From a virus: a stretch of 61,267 nt of DNA. Positions 13,480 to 19,019 of the stretch are shown piece after piece; the stretch's first letter is position 1, and the number at the start of each line of letters is the position of its first letter. Where the stretch lies: the IMG/VR virus record IMGVR_UViG_3300042896_001037, positions 1 through 61,267 of that record; one strand, written 5' to 3'. Below the pieces are notes generated by a model. The model had not been told where the DNA came from, did not search any database, and saw only the letters and a program-made list of their open reading frames with translations. A program made the position numbers and the translations under genes.

Positions 13480-13818
13480 ATGAAAATTACAAGCAAAACA
13501 TTAATGGTAGGCTTCCAAACAGAAGTAAAATTAGGTAACAATGATGCAATTGAGTTAACATTAATACACCAGGCCTGTATTAGTAGAGATAAATTAGGTA
13601 AATTAATTGTTGAGATGGATTTAGGTATAGATATTGATAATGTAAAATTTCTAGGAATAGATATTGATGCAGATTATACATCATTTAAACAATTCAAAGC
13701 ACAACTATTAGAATTAGGAATTGATTTGAATAAATTAATTGAAGAAAAAGAAGCAGAGTTAATTACTAATGGAATAGAAAATGAATTGAAATTATTATTT
13801 AGAAATAACGAATTATAA
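13480..13818 (+). CDS. Hypothetical protein, 112 aa
   Basis: Not recognised. An N-terminal strand region, then two similar short blocks LGIDIDNVKF and LGIDIDADYTSF, then a C-terminal helix rich in E and K. The two blocks may bind a metal or be a small internal repeat. Confidence 0.65.
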   Translation: MKITSKTLMVGFQTEVKLGNNDAIELTLIHQACISRDKLGKLIVEMDLGIDIDNVKFLGIDIDADYTSFKQFKAQLLELGIDLNKLIEEKEAELITNGIENELKLLFRNNEL

Positions 13819-13827
13819 TAAAGGACG

Positions 13828-13845
13828 AAGGAGCATAAGCTCCTT
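13828..13845 (+). terminator. Terminator hairpin fused to promoter
   Basis: AAGGAGC-ATAA-GCTCCTT, seven base pairs, followed by TTTTCG of the next promoter element. Confidence 0.8.
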
Positions 13846-13869
13846 TTCGTATATTATAGTATAAATAAA
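13846..13869 (+). promoter_or_regulatory. Early promoter element
   Basis: TTCGTATATT, ATA, GTATAAATAAA; leads to 13888. Confidence 0.8.
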
Positions 13870-13887
13870 AATAAAAAAAGAAAAGTT

Positions 13888-14166
13888 ATGAAATTAGAAT
13901 TTGTAAAAGAAAAAGAATTAGAATTAATTAATAATAGATTTGCTGAAGAAGATTCAATTGATTATGATTATTGGGATTTGATGAGTGATGAAGAGATATT
14001 AATTACTGATGCTGCTATGTTTGTTGATGAAGCATACTGTGAAAATGAATTTAATTCGTTAGAGGAATTTGCTAAAAATGCTTCTGAAGGTGAAGGAGAT
14101 ACTATAGAGAATACTATTAAAAGATTAAATGAAATGTTAATTAAAGGAATATTAAAATTAAAATAA
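13888..14166 (+). CDS. Acidic hypothetical protein, 92 aa
   Basis: Not recognised. Helical and very acidic (FAEEDSIDYDYWDLMSDEEI, YCENEFNSLEEFAK). Single gene; its stop is almost directly followed by the next promoter element. Confidence 0.65.
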   Translation: MKLEFVKEKELELINNRFAEEDSIDYDYWDLMSDEEILITDAAMFVDEAYCENEFNSLEEFAKNASEGEGDTIENTIKRLNEMLIKGILKLK

Positions 14167-14168
14167 GA

Positions 14169-14192
14169 TTCGTATATTACAGTATAAATAAA
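14169..14192 (+). promoter_or_regulatory. Early promoter element
   Basis: TTCGTATATT, ACA, GTATAAATAAA; begins three bases after the upstream stop codon and leads to 14205. Confidence 0.8.
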
Positions 14193-14204
14193 AAAAGAAA
14201 AATT

Positions 14205-14555
14205 ATGAAAAAAGAAAATTTAATTGAACAATTAAACGCAGCAAAGGCATTATCATCACAAGTTGATATTGATAAAGTTATTGAATTAATTAAGCAAATT
14301 GAAACAGGAGGACTTACAGAAGAACTAGCTGAGGAGATTGCAGATCAGATCGAAAGATCATTGGATAACAATTCATTGAATGATTTGGTTGATTGTGATA
14401 GTGCAGAATTTGAAATAAACTATGATAACCGAGTTGAATTGATAGCCGCGTCTGTTAATGTGTCAGGAATCATGGATCATGTTACTGCCTGCTTAGACGA
14501 GTTTATCCAGAAGGAAGAAGTAAGTTCTTCCGAATTCACCCCAAGTGAAGATTAA
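14205..14555 (+). CDS. Acidic helical hypothetical, 116 aa
   Basis: Not recognised. Helices LIEQLNAAKALSS, IDKVIELIKQIE and LTEELAEEIADQIERSL suggest a helical bundle; the tail is acidic and Ser-rich (EEVSSSEFTPSED). Single gene with a terminator-promoter junction after it. Confidence 0.65.
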   Translation: MKKENLIEQLNAAKALSSQVDIDKVIELIKQIETGGLTEELAEEIADQIERSLDNNSLNDLVDCDSAEFEINYDNRVELIAASVNVSGIMDHVTACLDEFIQKEEVSSSEFTPSED

Positions 14556-14571
14556 TTAAAATAAATAAAGG

Positions 14572-14593
14572 AAGCCCTTAATCAAAAGGGCTT
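14572..14593 (+). terminator. Terminator hairpin fused to promoter
   Basis: AAGCCCTT-AATCAA-AAGGGCTT, eight base pairs, running into TTCG of the promoter element. Confidence 0.8.
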
Positions 14594-14616
14594 TCGTATA
14601 TTACAGTATAAATAAA
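14593..14616 (+). promoter_or_regulatory. Early promoter element
   Basis: TTCGTATATT, ACA, GTATAAATAAA; leads to 14643. Confidence 0.8.
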
Positions 14617-14642
14617 GAAATTAATATAAAAAGAAAAAAGTT

Positions 14643-14846
14643 ATGACAAAGTTAAATGGATTTGAATCACATGCAATTATTACAGGATTAGAAATGTATA
14701 AAAATACATTAAAGCAAGAAATAGCAAATGCAGAAGCAGCTGGTAAACGGCCGTTTATGACACAAGGATTTGTTGATATGCAAATTGACGAAGTGATTGG
14801 TAAAGTCAAATTAATGACTAAAAAAGATAAATTCGCTACAATATGA
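14643..14846 (+). CDS. Hypothetical protein, 67 aa
   Basis: Helical, with FESHAIITGLEMYKNTLKQE and RPFMTQGFVDMQIDEVIGKV, a pattern I have seen in small proteins of other phages but cannot name. Coupled to the next gene by an ATGA overlap. Confidence 0.65.
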   Translation: MTKLNGFESHAIITGLEMYKNTLKQEIANAEAAGKRPFMTQGFVDMQIDEVIGKVKLMTKKDKFATI

Positions 14847-14926
14847 GTAATGAAGAGGCATTGTTTATACTTGAACAAATGGAAGAGCTAGATTTTGGAG
14901 CTAGGGACATAGGTTATCCAATTTGA
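14843..14926 (+). CDS. Very small acidic peptide, 27 aa
   Basis: MSNEEALFILEQMEELDFGA followed by RDIGYPI. ATGA overlap with the upstream gene, and its TGA directly precedes the next promoter element. Unknown. Confidence 0.45.
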   Translation: MSNEEALFILEQMEELDFGARDIGYPI

Positions 14927-14927
14927 T

Positions 14928-14952
14928 TTCGTATATTAATTGTATAAAAAAT
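14928..14952 (+). promoter_or_regulatory. Early promoter element, 4-base spacer
   Basis: TTCGTATATT, AATT, GTATAAAAAAT; starts two bases after a stop codon and leads to 14960. Confidence 0.7.
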
Positions 14953-14959
14953 AAAAGTT

Positions 14960-15076
14960 ATGGAAGATCTACAAACCTATTTAAAGGAACTTGTTAATGA
15001 AAGCATTATACACAATGATGTAAAGGACGAGATATTGTTTTTGGTAAAAAAGCTAATCAAGGAAATAGAAGCGTAA
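14960..15076 (+). CDS. Small helical hypothetical, 38 aa
   Basis: MEDLQTYLKELVNESI then NDVKDEILFLVKKLIKEIEA; one or two amphipathic helices. Its stop codon lies in the loop of the terminator that follows. The last five codons and the terminator are repeated almost exactly at the end of the next gene. Confidence 0.55.
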   Translation: MEDLQTYLKELVNESIIHNDVKDEILFLVKKLIKEIEA

Positions 15077-15082
15077 GCTTCT
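15067..15082 (+). terminator. Terminator hairpin fused to promoter, stop codon in GNRA loop
   Basis: AGAAGC-GTAA-GCTTCT; the loop GTAA holds the TAA stop of the upstream gene. TT and then TTCG follow. Confidence 0.8.
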
Positions 15083-15083
15083 T

Positions 15084-15107
15084 TTCGTATATTGTGGTAT
15101 AAATAAA
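15084..15107 (+). promoter_or_regulatory. Early promoter element
   Basis: TTCGTATATT, GTG, GTATAAATAAA; leads to 15118. Confidence 0.8.
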
Positions 15108-15117
15108 GAAAAAAGTT

Positions 15118-15327
15118 ATGAAATTTGAAATTGGTAATAAAGTTAAAATAATAGGATTTCCAAAAATGAAATGTACTATTTATGATTGTTGGATAAATAA
15201 ATTGGAAAATTTAAGAATGGAAGGTAATGAAATTACTTATGCTGTTGAACATGACAATTATAGAGGGAAAATGGTTATGATTTATACAGTTAAAGAAAGT
15301 GAATTAATTAAGGACATAGAAGCGTAA
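15118..15327 (+). CDS. SH3/KOW-like hypothetical, 69 aa
   Basis: MKFEIGNKVKIIGFPKMKC then strands up to MIYTVKESELIKDIEA. The start (IGNKVKIIG) is typical of small SH3-like barrels. Ends in the same DIEA-stop-in-hairpin arrangement as the gene before it. Confidence 0.65.
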   Translation: MKFEIGNKVKIIGFPKMKCTIYDCWINKLENLRMEGNEITYAVEHDNYRGKMVMIYTVKESELIKDIEA

Positions 15328-15333
15328 GCTTCT
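15318..15333 (+). terminator. Terminator hairpin fused to promoter, stop codon in GNRA loop
   Basis: Same AGAAGC-GTAA-GCTTCT hairpin as 15067-15082, with the upstream TAA (15325-15327) in the loop; a recent duplication of the whole junction. Confidence 0.8.
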
Positions 15334-15334
15334 T

Positions 15335-15358
15335 TTCGTATATTACAGTATAAATAAA
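15335..15358 (+). promoter_or_regulatory. Early promoter element
   Basis: TTCGTATATT, ACA, GTATAAATAAA; leads to 15369. Confidence 0.8.
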
Positions 15359-15368
15359 AAGAAAAGTT

Positions 15369-15665
15369 ATGAGCAAATTCAGAGAATTAAGATTAAACGC
15401 ACCTAAACTAGCTATTAAAGAAGGAGCAAGGGAAGTAATATTCAAAACAATATCATGTATGTGTGATAATGTTGGACATTTGAGATTTAAGAAAAACAGT
15501 GATGGTGATTTTAAAATAGATGGAATGGGGTTTGCAGTACCAAATTGGCAAATGAAATATGGAAAACATGAAATTGAATGGACCGCAGACCATGAAGGAT
15601 GGGATGAAGTGATAAGAATGATTAATTCAGGCACATCAGCAATCGAATCAGTAATTAGCAGATAA
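15369..15665 (+). CDS. Hypothetical protein, 98 aa
   Basis: Not recognised. Contains CMCDNVGHLRFKKNSDGDFK then GMGFAVPNWQM and a Trp-rich end (IEWTADHEGWDEV). Alpha/beta, soluble. Followed by a second gene without a new promoter. Confidence 0.65.
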   Translation: MSKFRELRLNAPKLAIKEGAREVIFKTISCMCDNVGHLRFKKNSDGDFKIDGMGFAVPNWQMKYGKHEIEWTADHEGWDEVIRMINSGTSAIESVISR

Positions 15666-15681
15666 ATAAAAAGAAAAAGTT

Positions 15682-15894
15682 ATGAGAACAATTAAAGTAA
15701 CAACATTAAGTGACAAAAAATCTATCTATATAAACATAGATATGATAGGACATTTATATGAGGTAGAAGAAAAAGATTTTAATCGTGAGCCAAAAAAATA
15801 CACCGTAATAGGAACCACAACACATAACAATGGTGGATTTAAAGTAATTGAAAGTATACAGGAAGTATTTAATAGAATAAAAGCAGAGGAATAA
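15682..15894 (+). CDS. Hypothetical protein, 70 aa
   Basis: MRTIKVTTLSDKKSIYINID then a beta-rich middle (YTVIGTTTHNNGGFKVIES) and helix EVFNRIKAEE. Resembles short phage proteins with the phrase IxVxxxxGxxxVxES, function unknown. The leader AAAAAGTTATG is present but no promoter element precedes it. Confidence 0.65.
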   Translation: MRTIKVTTLSDKKSIYINIDMIGHLYEVEEKDFNREPKKYTVIGTTTHNNGGFKVIESIQEVFNRIKAEE

Positions 15895-15910
15895 GTTATT
15901 TAAAATAAAT

Positions 15911-15934
15911 TTCGTATATTGTGGTATAAATAAA
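15911..15934 (+). promoter_or_regulatory. Early promoter element
   Basis: TTCGTATATT, GTG, GTATAAATAAA; leads to 15942. Confidence 0.8.
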
Positions 15935-15941
15935 GAAACAT

Positions 15942-16160
15942 ATGAAAAAAGAAGAATTAAATTTAGAAATTAAAAAATTAAAAGATTTTGGTTTTACAGG
16001 GAATAGTATTGAGTTTAAATCTTTATTAATAACATGTTTTACTCAAAATAAAAAAGGAATTGCTGAGTATATTGTTTATGGGGAAGATGATGAGAGTGAA
16101 GATGGAATATTTAATTCTTTTAACTCAGAGGAAGTAGTAGAGTTTGTTTTTAATTATTAA
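15942..16160 (+). CDS. Hypothetical protein, 72 aa
   Basis: Not recognised. Lysine-rich N-terminal helix (EELNLEIKKLKDFGF) and acidic C terminus (YGEDDESEDGIFNSFNSEEV). First of three genes on one transcript. Confidence 0.65.
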   Translation: MKKEELNLEIKKLKDFGFTGNSIEFKSLLITCFTQNKKGIAEYIVYGEDDESEDGIFNSFNSEEVVEFVFNY

Positions 16161-16179
16161 ATAAAGAAAATAAAAAGAT

Positions 16180-16335
16180 ATGTATAGTTTAGATTGTAGT
16201 TATTACACAGTAGAATTTAACACATTAGAGGAATTAATAGAGGCTGTAATGTTAGGGGGAATGGATCCAAGTTACGAGGTAACATTTAATGGAGTAGGAA
16301 TTGGAGAACAAATAAGTGATTATTTAATGTATTAA
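16180..16335 (+). CDS. Hypothetical protein, 51 aa
   Basis: MYSLDCSYYTVEFNTLEELI then a Gly-rich middle (MLGGMDPSYEVTFNGVGIGE). Leader AAAAAGATATG. Unknown; compact alpha/beta. Confidence 0.55.
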   Translation: MYSLDCSYYTVEFNTLEELIEAVMLGGMDPSYEVTFNGVGIGEQISDYLMY

Positions 16336-16343
16336 AAGAAAAC

Positions 16344-16493
16344 ATGAAAGAAATACTAGAGAGATTACTAAAGGAGAATAACGAAATGATAATGGAATCA
16401 CCATTAATTGGAGATGATAACTATAGAGTAGGATATGTCCAGGCATTACTGAATATGAAATCATCAATTGAATTTGAACTAGATAAATTATAA
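16344..16493 (+). CDS. Hypothetical protein, 49 aa
   Basis: MKEILERLLKENNEMIMESP then GYVQALLNMKSSIEFELDKL; two helices. Last gene before the noncoding block 16494-17203. Confidence 0.55.
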   Translation: MKEILERLLKENNEMIMESPLIGDDNYRVGYVQALLNMKSSIEFELDKL

Positions 16494-16574
16494 AGCAACG
16501 GATAATTGATTAACTAAACGTGTATAAAACGAAGATTATCAACAAACATAGGGACTATTAAAACCAAGGAGATT

Positions 16575-16598
16575 ATCGTATATTAACGTAAATAAAGA
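16575..16598 (+). promoter_or_regulatory. Variant early promoter element
   Basis: ATCGTATATT, AAC, GTAAATAAAG: the first T of the core is changed and TA is lost from the second half. Leads to the 40-codon frame at 16608. Confidence 0.5.
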
Positions 16599-16607
16599 AA
16601 TTAACAT

Positions 16608-16730
16608 ATGACAAGTAGATCAACATGGGGAACGAAGATTATTAACAGGGATATTATAAGAATGAAAATCGTTAATGGTATGTGGAAAATGGGGAATGCA
16701 ATGGATATTGTAAGGAAATATTGGGGATAA
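16608..16730 (+). CDS. Small basic hypothetical, 40 aa
   Basis: MTSRSTWGTKIINRDIIRMK then IVNGMWKMGNAMDIVRKYWG. Basic, with four Trp. It has a variant promoter element and a leader ending ACATATG. Lies directly upstream of the phased repeats of the putative origin; could equally be part of a noncoding transcript. Confidence 0.4.
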   Translation: MTSRSTWGTKIINRDIIRMKIVNGMWKMGNAMDIVRKYWG

Positions 16731-16789
16731 CCCTTCCACGCAGCAACCACGCACCTTTACATGTCTTTCCAAAAGTATATACAAAACTT

Positions 16790-16822
16790 GTGAACATAAC
16801 GTGAACATTACATGAACAATTG
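16790..16822 (+). repeat. Three 11-bp iterons
   Basis: GTGAACATAAC, GTGAACATTAC and ATGAACAATTG follow each other without gaps; TGAACA recurs at 16791, 16802 and 16813. One repeat per helical turn puts the same face of the DNA to a bound protein. Together with the AT-rich phased block after it this has the make-up of a replication origin. Confidence 0.8.
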
Positions 16823-16831
16823 GGAAAAAAA

Positions 16832-16870
16832 TTAAAAGAATGTTAAAAAGAAATTAAAAAGATATTAAAA
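16832..16870 (+). repeat. Phased TTAAAA tracts, 11-bp period
   Basis: TTAAAA occurs at 16832, 16843, 16854 and 16865, exactly 11 bp apart, continuing the helical phase of the iterons to within one or two bases. Such a block would be curved and easily melted (a candidate unwinding element). Confidence 0.8.
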
Positions 16871-16894
16871 AAAATTAGGATACCTGGGATAGAT

Positions 16895-17145
16895 TTCGTA
16901 TCTTACCATATGTATTAATGAGTACGATGGTATCTCCCGCAATGGAAATAGAAACGGGCAACGCAACAGTTTTAGGACACAGAAAGGCGCCACTTAGTAA
17001 ACAAAAACGGTAGAAACATCAGTATTCGTGTGTGAATGAGTATGTAAGGTGATCATTGAAAACTTCACACCGCGATTATAGCCAAACGTGGCGCTTGGAT
17101 TATAAAGTAAAAAGCTTGCACAAGAGATGTAGGCTATCGTTCTGT
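16895..17145 (+). ncRNA. Structured noncoding RNA with crossing helices
   Basis: No plausible reading frame. It begins at a variant promoter element (TTCGTATCTT at 16895). Helices visible: TACCAT 16904-16909 with ATGGTA 16927-16932; CCCG 16936-16939 with CGGG 16955-16958; GCGCCAC 16987-16993 with GTGGCGC 17088-17094; GTGTGAA 17030-17036 with TTCACAC 17064-17070; ATAGCC 17078-17083 with GGCTAT 17132-17137. The last crosses the third, giving a pseudoknot. The GC-rich helices stand out in this AT-rich DNA. No tmRNA, RNase P or riboswitch signature recognised. Position beside the phased repeats suggests an origin transcript or regulatory RNA. Confidence 0.55.
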
Positions 17146-17172
17146 TTAAGGACTAAGTTTAGTAAATGAGAT

Positions 17173-17196
17173 TTCGTATATTTCAGTATAAATAAA
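17173..17196 (+). promoter_or_regulatory. Early promoter element
   Basis: TTCGTATATT, TCA, GTATAAATAAA; leads to 17204. Confidence 0.8.
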
Positions 17197-17203
17197 GAAA
17201 CAT

Positions 17204-17383
17204 ATGAAAAAAGTTGTAATTATATTAAAAAATCGTTTAACAGGATTAAACGAAGAATTGTTTTTATTAGAGAATAAAACAATAGTAAATCAAGAAACAT
17301 TTAAAAACATCTGTGAACAGAATTATTTTATAAATTCTGATGTAATGGCATGTTTTCATAAAAGTTGTTTTGGGAATAAGTAA
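17204..17383 (+). CDS. Hypothetical protein, 59 aa
   Basis: MKKVVIILKNRLTGLNEELF then NYFINSDVMACFHKSCFGNK. Hydrophobic start, three Cys in the last third; unknown. Own promoter. Confidence 0.55.
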   Translation: MKKVVIILKNRLTGLNEELFLLENKTIVNQETFKNICEQNYFINSDVMACFHKSCFGNK

Positions 17384-17395
17384 ATCAAATTATAA

Positions 17396-17419
17396 TTCGT
17401 ATATTGAGGTATAATTAAA
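17396..17419 (+). promoter_or_regulatory. Early promoter element
   Basis: TTCGTATATT, GAG, GTATAATTAAA; the TATAATTAAA variant is shared with 18240 and 18475. Confidence 0.75.
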
Positions 17420-17431
17420 AAAAGAAAAGTT

Positions 17432-17632
17432 ATGAAATTTGAAAGTATTAAAGAATTAAATTTGTTTATAAATGAATATGATGGAGTTGATTTTGTAGAT
17501 AATAATGATGAAAGTGAGTTTTTAGATTTAGTAAATGAAGAATTAAAAAATTATAAAAGAAAAAATCCTTTTAATGTTAATAATTGTTTGATTAAATTAG
17601 AAAATAAAGGATTGTTAGATAAGTTTTGTTAA
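17432..17632 (+). CDS. Hypothetical protein, 66 aa
   Basis: Not recognised. Acidic N-terminal half (NEYDGVDFVDNNDESEFLDL), lysine/asparagine-rich C-terminal half. Single gene. Confidence 0.6.
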   Translation: MKFESIKELNLFINEYDGVDFVDNNDESEFLDLVNEELKNYKRKNPFNVNNCLIKLENKGLLDKFC

Positions 17633-17655
17633 GGAATAAGTAAAACAAAATATAA

Positions 17656-17679
17656 TTCGTATATTACAGTATAAATAAA
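17656..17679 (+). promoter_or_regulatory. Early promoter element
   Basis: TTCGTATATT, ACA, GTATAAATAAA; leader of about 35 bases to 17715. Confidence 0.8.
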
Positions 17680-17714
17680 GAAAATAAATAATTAAATTAA
17701 AAAAAAGAAAAGTT

Positions 17715-18044
17715 ATGAAAAGTGAAGTTAAAAGTGTAAAATTAGGACGTCCTGTAAATGAAAACAGTGTAAGACAATTAAGGATTAAAGAGTTAGAGTT
17801 AAAACGTAGTAACGGAGAGTTAAAGTTAGGACGTCCTGTTAATGAAAACAGTGTAAGACAATTAAGGATTAGTGAGTTAGAGAGTAAAAGAGTAAACGGA
17901 GAGTTGAAATTAGGACGTCCTGTAAATGAAAACAGTGTAAGACAATTAAGGATTAAAGAGTTAAATGAAAAAAGAGAGTTAGGTTTAGTTAAAAGAGGAC
18001 GACCTAAAATGATTAAGAGTGTAACTGATGAAATAGCTGCTTAG
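17715..18044 (+). CDS. GRP-repeat (AT-hook-like) DNA-binding protein, 109 aa
   Basis: Three consecutive 28-residue repeats, each KLGRPVNENSVRQLRI then a charged helix (ELELKRSNGEL and variants), followed by a final KRGRPKMIKS. GRP with flanking basic residues is the AT-hook core that enters the minor groove of AT-rich DNA; the last copy, KRGRPK, is the most classical. The repeats are also near-identical at DNA level (84 bp each, from 17739), so they expanded recently or are kept alike by conversion. A role as nucleoid-like or silencing protein on AT-rich phage or host DNA is inference. Followed by a terminator-promoter junction. Confidence 0.75.
   Translation: MKSEVKSVKLGRPVNENSVRQLRIKELELKRSNGELKLGRPVNENSVRQLRISELESKRVNGELKLGRPVNENSVRQLRIKELNEKRELGLVKRGRPKMIKSVTDEIAA
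17739..17990 (+). repeat. Three 84-bp tandem repeats within a gene
   Basis: Units 17739-17822, 17823-17906 and 17907-17990 encode the GRP repeats; each contains GGACGTCCTGT and the stretch GTGTAAGACAATTAAGGATT. No spacer variation, so not a CRISPR array. Confidence 0.85.
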
Positions 18045-18071
18045 GAATAAGCAGTTAATAAATAATAATGG

Positions 18072-18093
18072 AAGCAGCTAATTAAAGCTGCTT
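18072..18093 (+). terminator. Terminator hairpin fused to promoter
   Basis: AAGCAGCT-AATTAA-AGCTGCTT, eight base pairs, running into TTCG of the promoter element. Confidence 0.8.
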
Positions 18094-18116
18094 TCGTATA
18101 TTATAGCATAAATAAA
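18093..18116 (+). promoter_or_regulatory. Early promoter element
   Basis: TTCGTATATT, ATA, GCATAAATAAA (one change); leads to 18148. Confidence 0.75.
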
Positions 18117-18147
18117 GAAAATAATATAAATTTAAAAAAAAAAGTAA

Positions 18148-18258
18148 ATGACAAAAGTAATTTTCGTGACTTGGAGTGTGATGTTGAGTTCAGCATTAAT
18201 GTATGGTGTGATTATGGGAATAGTAAATTTGATATTTAGTTCGTATATTGATGTATAA
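18148..18258 (+). CDS. Small membrane peptide ending inside a promoter, 36 aa
   Basis: MTKVIFVTWSVMLSSALMYG then VIMGIVNLIFSSYIDV. One long membrane helix. The last six codons (SSYIDV, stop) are the translation of the promoter element at 18240, whose GTATAA supplies the TAA stop. Start ATG follows a long A-rich leader. Confidence 0.55.
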   Translation: MTKVIFVTWSVMLSSALMYGVIMGIVNLIFSSYIDV

Positions 18259-18263
18259 TTAAA
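18240..18263 (+). promoter_or_regulatory. Early promoter element overlapping a gene end
   Basis: TTCGTATATT, GAT, GTATAATTAAA; the first half codes for the C terminus of the upstream peptide. Leads to 18276. Confidence 0.75.
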
Positions 18264-18275
18264 AAACGATAAGAT

Positions 18276-18464
18276 ATGAAAAGAGTTAACATTAAAGAAA
18301 CAGATAATAGAGATTCAAGTGAAACAGATTTAATATTAGATAACGGAACTGTAGTAAGTATTGATGTACAAGATTTGTTTGAGAATATGTTAGAGAATTT
18401 AGGTGATGATGATTTATTAGATAAATTTTATGAGTTACAAAAATTAATTGAGGACAGAGAGTAA
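18276..18464 (+). CDS. Acidic hypothetical protein, 62 aa
   Basis: Not recognised. MKRVNIKETDNRDSSETDLI then an acidic helix region (LFENMLENLGDDDLLDKFYE). Single gene. Confidence 0.6.
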   Translation: MKRVNIKETDNRDSSETDLILDNGTVVSIDVQDLFENMLENLGDDDLLDKFYELQKLIEDRE

Positions 18465-18474
18465 CAAAATATGA

Positions 18475-18498
18475 TTCGTATATTGATGTATAATTAAA
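18475..18498 (+). promoter_or_regulatory. Early promoter element
   Basis: TTCGTATATT, GAT, GTATAATTAAA; identical core to 18240. Leads to the cluster of overlapping peptides from 18511. Confidence 0.75.
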
Positions 18499-18510
18499 AA
18501 ATAAAAGAAA

Positions 18511-18582
18511 ATGATAGGTAGTTTAGTTTATGTAAGTTTGTTGTTGAATGTAGTATTAATTTTAAAATTAATAAGTAAATGA
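18511..18582 (+). CDS. Membrane peptide 1 of cluster, 23 aa
   Basis: MIGSLVYVSLLLNVVLILKL then ISK: a single membrane helix. First of four short frames, each starting in the stop of the one before (ATGA). Confidence 0.5.
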   Translation: MIGSLVYVSLLLNVVLILKLISK

Positions 18583-18659
18583 TAGGTATAGGAGTTTGTA
18601 TTGGTTTAACAATGTTGTTAATAGGATTTAAATTAATTTTAATGAGTTTATTTTCATGA
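18579..18659 (+). CDS. Membrane peptide 2 of cluster, 26 aa
   Basis: MIGIGVCIGLTMLLIGFKLI then LMSLFS. Begins MIG like peptide 1, so possibly a diverged duplicate. ATGA overlaps on both sides. Confidence 0.5.
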   Translation: MIGIGVCIGLTMLLIGFKLILMSLFS

Positions 18660-18745
18660 TGGTGGTAACGGGGATTTTGGTTAGCATGGTATTAGTGTTA
18701 ATAACTGTATTGATTTTGGATATTTTAACTGATTTATTTTTATGA
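18656..18745 (+). CDS. Membrane peptide 3 of cluster, 29 aa
   Basis: MMVVTGILVSMVLVLITVLI then LDILTDLFL; a single hydrophobic helix with an acidic end. ATGA overlaps on both sides. Confidence 0.5.
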   Translation: MMVVTGILVSMVLVLITVLILDILTDLFL

Positions 18746-18867
18746 GAAAGAAAGAAATGGATGAAATGATGATGTTGTTGTTTTTGGTTAAACAAGAATT
18801 GGCTTGTGAGATTGTGTACGCACCTCACTACCTGAAATTTGAACACTCGATTATATGGGCTAATTAA
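18742..18867 (+). CDS. Peptide 4 of cluster, 41 aa
   Basis: MRKKEMDEMMMLLFLVKQEL then ACEIVYAPHYLKFEHSIIWA. Partly hydrophobic, with basic start; the only member with a soluble C-terminal part. Starts in the stop of peptide 3. Confidence 0.5.
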   Translation: MRKKEMDEMMMLLFLVKQELACEIVYAPHYLKFEHSIIWAN

Positions 18868-18890
18868 GGACATAGAAATCATAGATCAGG

Positions 18891-18914
18891 TTCGTATATT
18901 GTGGTATAAATAAG
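18891..18914 (+). promoter_or_regulatory. Early promoter element
   Basis: TTCGTATATT, GTG, GTATAAATAAG; leads to 18940. Confidence 0.75.
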
Positions 18915-18939
18915 AAATAATAATTAAATTTAAAAAGAT

Positions 18940-19011
18940 ATGTACGCAGCATTAATGACAATTTTAACAGTAGGTCTCATTATGGGATTTATTCACATTA
19001 TTAATAAATAA
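18940..19011 (+). CDS. Small membrane peptide, 23 aa
   Basis: MYAALMTILTVGLIMGFIHI then INK; a single membrane helix with its own promoter and leader AAAAAGATATG. Precedes 19020 on the same transcript. Confidence 0.5.
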   Translation: MYAALMTILTVGLIMGFIHIINK

Positions 19012-19019
19012 AAAAAAAT

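Noticed and set aside
17739-17990. Regular repeats that could suggest a CRISPR array
   Set aside because: Contiguous 84-bp units in a single open frame with no unique spacers; they encode GRP repeats.
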